Source: Litsea cubeba
Lineage: Eukaryota > Streptophyta > Magnoliopsida > Laurales > Lauraceae
Assembly (NCBI GenBank): GCA_012931725.1
Contig: CM022945.1
Span: forward strand, 18,276,580-18,340,579
Reading direction: 5' to 3'
DNA length: 64,000 bases
Shown here: one piece after another, positions 57,858-64,000 of the stretch
Numbering within the stretch: the first letter of the stretch is position 1
Layout: each line of letters starts with the position of its first letter
Notes under the pieces: generated by a model
The model's database searches: none
What the model was told of the DNA's origin: nothing
Seen by the model: only the letters and a program-made list of their open reading frames with translations
Made by a program: the position numbers and the translations under genes

Positions 57858-58903
57858 ATGGAGATCCCACTGGCTCGTCACCAGGGGCCTGTGCCGGGCA
57901 TCTGGCGCGTGGCCGAGACGCGCTTGCCGCACGCGATGGAGATCCCACTGGCTCGTCACCAGGGGCCTGTGCCGGGCATCTGGCGCGTGGCCGAGGTGCG
58001 CCTGCCGCACGCGATGGAGATCCCACTGGCTCGTCACCAGGGGCCCGTGCCGGGCATCTGGCGCGTGGCCGAGATGCGCCTGCCGCACGCGATGGAGATC
58101 CCACTGGCTCGTCACCAGGGGCCTGTGCCGGGCATCTGGCGCGTGGCCGAGGTGCGCCTGCCGCACGCGATGGAGATCCCACTGGCTCGTCACCAGGGGC
58201 ACGTGCCGGGCATCTGGCGCGTGGCCGAGATGCACCTGCCGCACGCGATGGAGATCCCACTGGCTCGTCACCAGGGGCCTGTGCCGGGCATCTGGCGCGT
58301 GGCCGAGATGCGCATGCCGCACGCGATGGAGATCCCACTGGCTCGTCACCAGGGGCCTGTGCCGGGCATCTGGCGCGTGGCCGAGGTGTGCCGGCCGCAC
58401 GCGATGGAGATCCCACTGGCTCTTCACCAGGGGCCTGTGCCGGGCATCTGGCGTATGGCCGAGATGCGCCTGCCGCACGCGATGGAGATCCCACTGGCTC
58501 TTCACTAGGGGCCTGTGCCGGGCATCTGGCGCGTGGCCGAGATGCGCCTGCCGCACGCAATGGAGATCCCACTGGCTCTTCACCAGGGGCCTGTGCCGGG
58601 CATCTGGCGCGTGGCCGAGATGCGCCTGCCGCACGCAATGGAGATCCCACTGGCTCTTCACCAGGGGCCTGTGCCGGGCATCTGGCGCGTGGCCGAGATG
58701 CGCCTGCCGCACGCAATGGAGATCCCACTGGCTCTTCACCAGGGGCCTGTGCCGGGCATCTGGCGCGTGGCCGAGATGCGCCTGCCGCACGCAATGGAGA
58801 TCCCACTGGCTCTTCACCAGGGGCCTGTGCCGGGCATCTGGCGCGTGGCCGAGATGCGCCTGCCGCACGCGATGGAGATCCCACCGGCTCGTCACCAGGG
58901 GTA
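57858..58903. repeat. 78-bp tandem array, 13 full units plus a partial
   Basis: Units start at 57858 and every 78 bp to 58794, with a partial unit from 58872. Each runs ATGGAGATCCCACTGGCTC then CAC(C/T)AGGGGCC, TGCCGGGCATCTGGCG and GGCCGAGATGCGCCTGCCGC. Units 1-7 have GCTCGTCAC and units 8-13 GCTCTTCAC. Units 10-13, nearest gag, look identical by eye, so amplification was most recent there. The unit is divisible by three and lacks stops in most frames, so long open frames appear on both strands; the shared protein-like repeats are a by-product. Unit 9 has a CAG-to-TAG change in the + frame. Confidence 0.93.
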
Positions 58904-59149
58904 CGTGGCTCTGGACGACTAGCGGCGGCAGAGGACCGTGCGATCAAGGCTGACAGCAGAGGACCGTGCCGTCGAAAGGACAGTAGAGGGTCGTACGATC
59001 AAAGCCGACAGTAGAGGGTCGTACCGATGTCGTCGCAGCTGACGGCGCCATCGAAGCTGACAGTAGAGGACCGTGCCGCCAGAAGTGACGGTAGAGGGTC
59101 GTGCGATCAAAGCTGACGGGCGGTCGAAGCTGAAAGATGATTGGAGGCT

Positions 59150-60254
59150 TCAGCAGCCCCCCGAGCTGGAGGAGGCTTCTGTCATGGAGGCGTCCGCCGA
59201 GATGGACGCTGCTGCGGAGCTGGAGGTATCCGCCGAGATGGAGGCGTCCGCCGAGATGGACGCTTCCGCGGAGCTGGAGGCGTCCGCCGAGATGGACGCT
59301 GCCGCGGAGCTGGAGGCATCCGCCGAGATAGAGGCGTCCGCCGAGACGGACGCTGCCTGTTGATTGTCGTCGAAATGCTTCTGGGCCCGGGCTTCGTCTG
59401 CTTCTTGCCTGACGAACTGGTTTACCCTGGTCATCAGCGCTGCCATAGTGACCACGGGATGCATGACCAAGTCCCTCCGAAGCTCGTTGCCTGGCAGGAG
59501 GGCTTGTTGGAAAGATAGGACCGCTATTGCATCTGAAGTATCCTCGATCTGGCTGTAGACAGTCCAGAACCTTTTGGCGAACTGCGTAACGTTCTCGGTC
59601 TGCTTCATTCTGAGGGCCATCAGGTCGGCGGCCGACCTGGGGACGACCCTGTGAGCTTGGAACTTCGTCATAAAGGAATTCCGGAGTTGCTGCCAACTTT
59701 TGATTGATCCTTGGGGGAGTGCGCAGAACCACTTTAGGGGGAGGTCCCCCGAGGCTGGAAGAGAAGACTCTGCAGTTCAGGTGGCCTGCATCGCCCCACA
59801 CCGACATCCTCTGAGTGAAGTGCCGAAGGTGTGCTGCTGGATCCGAGGTTCCATCGTAATCGACGAACCTCGGGACTTTGAAATCTTCGGGAAGGGGGAA
59901 GCTCCTGATCTCTAGAGAGAGGGGAGATGTGCCGAGATCGTCAGAGTTCGGCCGAACTTGAGCGAAACCGGCAACCTCCATGTTCTGTCGTACTGCTTGC
60001 TCGATGTGTCGATCAAGCCACTTTCTGAAGTCGTGGTTGTTGCCCGGAGCTTGGTTGCTTCTGTTGTCCTTCAGGGTGCGCCTTTTGGAAGGTGGAGTTG
60101 AGGTCGAGCCCTTAGAGGATGAACCCGACTGAGCACCCTGCTGTTGGACGCTTGCTGGATTAGATCTTGCTCCTGACCTTTCCCGGTGGGGGACCGTCGG
60201 CAGCTGTGTCGACAGTGTCAGCGGCTCCTTTCCCTTTCTGGTTCTCCGAGGCAT
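59150..60254 (-). CDS. Retrotransposon gag polyprotein (frameshifted)
   Basis: It starts MPRRTRKGKEP at 60254, 51 bp inside the 5' LTR. A basic, Ser/Gln/Pro-rich N-terminus precedes the retrotransposon gag (PF03732-type) region, recognisable by DPAAHLRHF, a cysteine-containing NCRVFSSSLGGPP motif, then KWFCALPQGSIKSW, FMTKFQAHR and FAKRFW. The frame changes at a run of five G on the + strand (59737-59741): upstream it reads LGGPP, while KWFCALPQG and all downstream homology need one C fewer. The downstream frame runs to TGA at 59150-59152. The C-terminus is a Ser/Ala hexapeptide repeat; no CCHC zinc knuckle or protease is seen. Gag would form the particle that packages element RNA; whether the frameshift is real or a homopolymer error decides if this copy is functional. 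Confidence 0.85.
59165..59360. repeat. 18-bp repeats in the 3' end of gag
   Basis: Alternating GCCGAGATGGA(C/G)GC and GCGGAGCTGGAGGC words give an 18-bp period. On the - strand this encodes a hexapeptide repeat of the form S-I-S-A-D-A with S-S-S-A-A-A variants, roughly ten units. Confidence 0.85.
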
Positions 60255-60284
60255 GGTGTTTGGAAAGATGGCTTTTTGTAGCGT

Positions 60285-60302
60285 TCCCCACAGACGGCGC
60301 CA
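60285..60302 (-). other. Primer binding site
   Basis: On the - strand TGGCGCCGTCTGTGGGGA starts two bases after the 5' LTR end. TGGCGCC is the usual start of plant LTR-element PBS sequences complementary to a tRNA 3' end with CCA; the exact primer tRNA was not assigned. Confidence 0.75.
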
Positions 60303-60304
60303 AT

Positions 60305-61097
60305 TGTAAGTGCACAAAAATTCACGGACCCGGGGGGGTGGTGTTCTTGCGACTCACTGAGGAGGACGAAGGCTGAGGCTCCCCGTCTCCTCGTTGATGA
60401 TGGAAGAACCGATGCCTGAGAACCTGGAAGAGGGAGAAGAAACAGGTCAGAGGACCCTGGCTGTGGGCAGCGCAGGGCTCTCCGATGCCTAAGTCAGTAT
60501 GTGTACTGGACAGTAGGAGGAGATTTTGGGGGAGAAGGTGATACCAGAGTGGTTCTCTCGGACCGGAGAGAGAGAGTGTCTTTACTGTTCTGGTTTGGCC
60601 CCTTTTATAGAGGAGGAGAGGGAGATAGTTGACTTTGGAGAGAGAGGAGGCAGGAGACAATGAGGTGGTTAGCCGTCCCATCACAGCCCACTCTGGCGTC
60701 TGTGGACGCCGTTCTGTCAGAGGGCGTGGGCGGTATGGGAGGCGCTGTCTGTCAGAGAGTACAGGCGAGCTCTTGTCTTGTCGCGCGTGCTGTAGCGTGC
60801 ATGAGTGCCCAAGGGAGGACAGCTGTCAGGCCCTGCCTTGGCTAGAGACCTTGCGGAGACCCCGAAGTGGAGGAACGGGATGAAGTCCCTAGCCGAGCTG
60901 GGGGCGACCTGGCCGAGGTGGAACTCTGCTGAGGTGGAGTTGTGCAAGGAGCCGAGCTGAGTCTATGGCCGAAGTGGGAGCACTTGGCCGAGCTGGTGGA
61001 TGTTGATGCGAGCCTTGCCGAGATGGCCTAGCGGGCGCCGGAGCATGAGATGGAGCATCGACCGGTCCTCCGGTGAGTTCGGAAATATCCCCATACA
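60305..61097 (-). repeat. 5' LTR
   Basis: Differs from the 3' LTR by a single base that I can see (60382). Same length and ends. Confidence 0.95.
60602..60609 (-). promoter_or_regulatory. TATA box in the 5' LTR
   Basis: TATAAAAG on the - strand, in CTCTATAAAAGGGGCC, positioned to drive transcription into the PBS and gag. The same sequence is at 57196-57203 in the 3' LTR, from where it could drive transcription into the flank below 56899. Confidence 0.65.
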
Positions 61098-61102
61098 AAA
61101 AC

Positions 61103-61380
61103 CATTGTCTCATGTCACTCTCACCTTGGTTTCTTTTCTTTTTTTCCTTTTTATCAAATGAGAAAGGGACAAAACCGAGAAATCTCCTTTGGGAGCCTTC
61201 ATTTGAAAAAAAAAAAAAAAAAGAACTTTTTTTGGACGAGGGCATATATGTATAAAAATCATAAGATCCCCCATAATACACTCTTTTTTCTCCTAGTTCC
61301 ACTCATGCCAATGAGTGGAGATTTACTCCAATTGAGTTATGCCCACCATCAAATTAATGAGGTGAATATTATGGCATAAC
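61103..61380. other. Intergenic, no gene seen
   Basis: Host flank of the LTR element. Poly-T near 61135-61155 and an A-run near 61206-61223. Confidence 0.4.
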
Positions 61381-61609
61381 TAATTGCACCGTTCTTATTC
61401 TAGTGGTAAGAGGCGACGGTTTTTACCTATCAGTCATGAATTTGAGCTCTGATAGGTACTTTTTCTCGTCCGAAACTGTGATACCTCATCAGAGTTCTAC
61501 TTCCCTCGTTTGAGAGGGCCCTCCACCTCACCCTCACCCGATGGCTCCCTCTTCAGCATAAGGCTAGGGAGCCGGCCCCCTAAGTTGGGATTAAACAAAA
61601 AAAAAGGGA
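61381..61609 (+). mobile_element. SINE-like element, second family
   Basis: A TTCTAGTGGTAAGAGGC word near 61397 resembles a pol III A-box (TAGTGGTTA-type) and ATGAATTTGAGCTC near 61436 is a poor B-box. A body with a CCCTCCACC-TCACCCTCACC stretch follows, then GGGATTAAACAAAAAAAAAGG at the end. The tail and head suggest a tRNA-derived SINE, different from the family at 30724 and 63562. Confidence 0.4.
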
Positions 61610-63366
61610 TGTTATATGGATTTATAACGCCGGGGTCTCTTCCAGTTATCAAAGTACTAGATTAATTGTACAGTGGAAACGATTGGTGTGGCTAGAGTGG
61701 GCCACCTATCAAGGAGAAGTGGACACCAAGCAATGGTTATTTGACACGTTTGGAAAGCGACGCTTTGGTACCATTGAAGGCGATCATATCCAAACTTTTC
61801 CATTGGTTGGTGAAGGGTCGGTCGAGAAAGAGACTTAAAGCACTAAGCATTTAGGATTGAGCTCGTGACATTCAAATTTGAACTCACTGTGGGATGTGTG
61901 ACTGGGCAAAGAGTAATATCTAGAAGGTACGTAGTCTTGGACCACATGGTCTATCTCACTCTCATTGAGTCTCTGGTTGGATGCATGAAACTGGGCACTA
62001 TCTAACCTTCTAAAAAGAGGTTGTAATGTTGGGGAAGTATTATGGGATTTGCTCTTTTCATGAGGACTTGCCACATTTGTAACAAGAAAGGGTGTGATCT
62101 CCATATTAGAAAAAAAGCCCCATTAGATCCCCAAGAAAGATCATCTGTTGGGCGCATTGTTATTCCTATCTTTTCGGAAAATTGGATCAATTGGGCACAT
62201 TTAATTTACTACTCAAACTTTAGAGGACAGATAATTCGGATTGCATTTGGCTGCATAAAAGAATAGGTAAATGATAATGTGTTGATAGTTTATTGGTAAG
62301 GCATCTTCCTCTAAAAAGACAATTAGTCAATAAATCTCTGATTGTAGCTCTGTGAGAGATTTAGTTAGAGTGTGTGTATGAGAGAGTGCCTACTTACTAA
62401 CGTAAAAAGAATACAATTAAATAAAATTATTAAAATATAAAAAAATACAAGTAAATTTACTTGCTGCACTGTTGAAAAATAAATATATTTTCAGTAGAAG
62501 AACATTGTTTGAATGAAGTACATTTCACATTTCACCCTTTATTTCTTTTGTTGGAACAAAATTTTTTTTTTGAGAGAAATAAGCACTAGTCTTAGAGCAG
62601 AAAATGGGGGAGAGGAAAATTGGCCATATGATGATCAAGCATCGATTTTTTTTTTTTCCTAATTTCCTGAGATAAAGTACATTCAAGAGGAAATATGGAT
62701 ATAGTAAGATGGACCCTTATCCTATTATTTAGGAAACATTTAGCTTTTTCCCTACCATATTCACAAGGAAGTTGATGGCACTGAAAAGGGACAGCAGATG
62801 AAGAATGGCTAAAAGTGAGAAGACCATCCTTTTTATTTATTTGTTTTTTTGTATGTGGAAAGATTAATTTTCATTGCAGGGAGGGTGGAGAACTAGGAAC
62901 AATTCCCATAATAAGGGAAAATATTGATGGTTGCTTCCAAAAATTCATTAGGCCTAGTTCACCCTTCACCTCCTAGGGCTCATTTGTGAAACGCCTCCTC
63001 CGCGGAAACGGAAGTACAAGTGAGATCGGATTTGGAAATCCTCTATCACAAAAAACATAACACCCTAAACTATAGAATTTCTACATTGTACAATTGCACC
63101 AAACGAAGATAATAATAATAAAAAGAAAAGAAAATGAATCTCTATCTATCTACTTTTTTGCAGATTTGGTGATGCACAAATATGCCCTTGGAATGTCTAT
63201 TTCCTCTATAAATAATATAAAAAGAAGATCCCCTCCATGATGCTACTAACCAAGAATCTACTTACTCATCAAAGTTGTTTAACCAACCAACCATATGACG
63301 TGCTATACTGTTGAGGTCAAGGTCCACCATCGATCCTATGTGGTCATAATTGTGGTCGAGCCCTCA
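61610..63366. other. Intergenic, no gene seen
   Basis: Near 62280-62350, ATTGGTAAGGCATCTTCCTC resembles the head of a tRNA-derived repeat but is too degraded to classify. The rest is AT-rich. Confidence 0.35.
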
Positions 63367-63531
63367 CCATCACTATAAAACTATTGTTGTGTAATTTCCC
63401 ACCATCAATTGGTTTTGGGATAAGTGGTAGCTCAATGGAGTGTAAGTTCCTATAAATGGTATTAGAGCGTGGTAGGTCGGGACACGGTGTTCACCATAAA
63501 ATAATTGTTGTGTCATTTCCCATCAAATTGT
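63367..63531 (+). mobile_element. LTR-element remnant with Met-tRNA-type PBS
   Basis: TGGTATTAGAGC at about 63458-63469 is one base from TGGTATCAGAGC, the initiator-Met-tRNA PBS used by many plant copia and TRIM elements. A decayed direct repeat flanks it: ATTGTTGTGT(A/C)ATTTCCC occurs at about 63383 and 63504. Neither LTR boundary nor coding sequence is definable. Confidence 0.4.
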
Positions 63532-63561
63532 TTTTTTAAATATGCGACGGAAATACCCACC

Positions 63562-63735
63562 TGAGAGTTGGTAGAGTGGCTAAGGCATGGGATTGCTCCC
63601 CCATGTATTGTGTTCAAAGCCCATTCCAGATTTACCTCATGTGCATTTGTGTGGGTTTAGTAGGCACTGCTAGGGGGAGTAGTCCACTTGGGTCAAAGAC
63701 ATCAGGAATACCCATGTAAGCCAAAAAGGTAAAAA
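63562..63735 (+). mobile_element. tRNA-derived SINE, copy 2
   Basis: Same order as the copy at 30724: GAGAGTTGGTAGAGTGGCTA then AGGCATGGGATTGCTCCCC, GTGTTCAAAGCCC (B-box), TTTGTGTGGGTTTAGTAGG, CTAGGGGGAGTAG, TTGGGTCAAAGACATCAGG, then an A-rich end (AAAAAGGTAAAAAAA). The A-box GTGGCTAAGGC is better preserved here than in copy 1. Confidence 0.75.
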
Positions 63736-64000
63736 AATGGTGAGGGAAATGAATATTGTGCAAACCATGTATTCCATCTAACAGTTAATGTCATTCGGAT
63801 TTCAATGATATTTCCCAAGTATCTCATCTACCATGGATGTTAGTGAACTCACATGCTTTAGATGAATGATAGGCTATATCATATGTAATCAATGAAAGCA
63901 TATGCACTTTTTTTCTTTTCTTTTCTTTGTTTCCTTTTGTGTGGTACCCCAGGCTCAGGGCTAAAACCCAGGAGAGCCTACACAATTGGGAAGAGAAAGC
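63736..64000. other. Intergenic, no gene seen
   Basis: Nothing recognised to the window edge. Confidence 0.4.

Larger units (their letters stand above)
56899..61097 (-). mobile_element. Recent non-autonomous LTR retrotransposon (TR-GAG-like)
   Basis: The 4199-bp element is inserted in reverse, with target duplication AAAAC at 56894-56898 and 61098-61102. The LTRs are 60305-61097 (5') and 56899-57691 (3'), 793 bp each, ending TG...CA, with one visible difference (60382 C versus 56976 T). The internal 2613 bp hold, in element order, a PBS, gag, a Ser/Ala hexapeptide-repeat tail, a short degenerate repeat block (58920-59120) and a 78-bp tandem array. No reverse transcriptase, integrase, RNase H or protease motif occurs in any frame, so it must be mobilised in trans. 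It fits the class of terminal-repeat elements carrying only gag (TR-GAG). The PPT is not obvious: just before the 3' LTR is a weak AAAAGAGCAG. Confidence 0.93.

Noticed and set aside
57858..58903. Array as a CRISPR locus
   Set aside because: Units are head-to-tail with no unique spacers, the context is a plant LTR retrotransposon, and no cas genes are present.
57759..58953. Open frames of 360-395 codons on both strands across the 78-bp array
   Set aside because: They exist because the unit is 78 bp (divisible by three) and stop-poor in several frames at once. The residue repeats simply mirror the DNA repeat, and no start, splice or domain context supports a protein.
58944..59736. Continuation of the gag frame to 58944 as a 457-residue protein
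   Set aside because: After the G5 run this frame loses all gag similarity and reads Leu/Gly/Arg repeats from the complementary side of the 18-bp repeats. The real continuation is in the neighbouring frame ending at 59150.

Overview
The window is nuclear DNA from a flowering plant. It is AT-rich, its genes have short GT-AG introns and are widely spaced, and it is full of MITEs, hAT remnants, SINEs, a LINE remnant and LTR elements. The sequence alone does not fix the species.

Three recognisable genes occupy about 3 kb of exon. (1) A 1-aminocyclopropane-1-carboxylate synthase (ethylene biosynthesis) lies on the + strand at 17387-19081 in four exons. Catalytic motifs are all visible, but at least three and probably four single-base length changes break the frame, and a type-2-like C-terminal tail lies out of frame just past the stop. 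(2) A three-exon gene on the - strand (35129-29272) encodes a 218-residue, probably plastid-targeted, membrane protein that resembles EMBRYO DEFECTIVE 1273. Its 4.5 kb first intron carries a SINE and an RTE-type LINE remnant. (3) An intact R2R3-MYB gene of the RAX/MYB36/MYB68/MYB87 group (subgroup 14) lies on the - strand (48500-47237), with a non-canonical GC-AG second intron.

The most distinctive structure is a 4.2 kb LTR retrotransposon at 56899-61097 on the - strand. It has 793-bp LTRs differing by one base by eye, an AAAAC target duplication, a gag gene but no pol (TR-GAG-like), a hexapeptide-repeat gag tail, and an internal array of thirteen full 78-bp repeats plus a partial unit. It is a very recent insertion of a non-autonomous element.

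Other mobile DNA includes a solo LTR with a perfect GAGAA duplication (22331-22531), a PIF/Harbinger-like element with TAA duplication (14121-15588), two hAT elements with transposase C-terminal remnants (7477-8413, 51116-52009), a TIR element inserted in a TA microsatellite (11682-12062), a 130-bp foldback (23529-23658), two copies of a tRNA-derived SINE, and several MITE families with two to five copies each in the window. The rest is intergenic DNA in which I see no gene.
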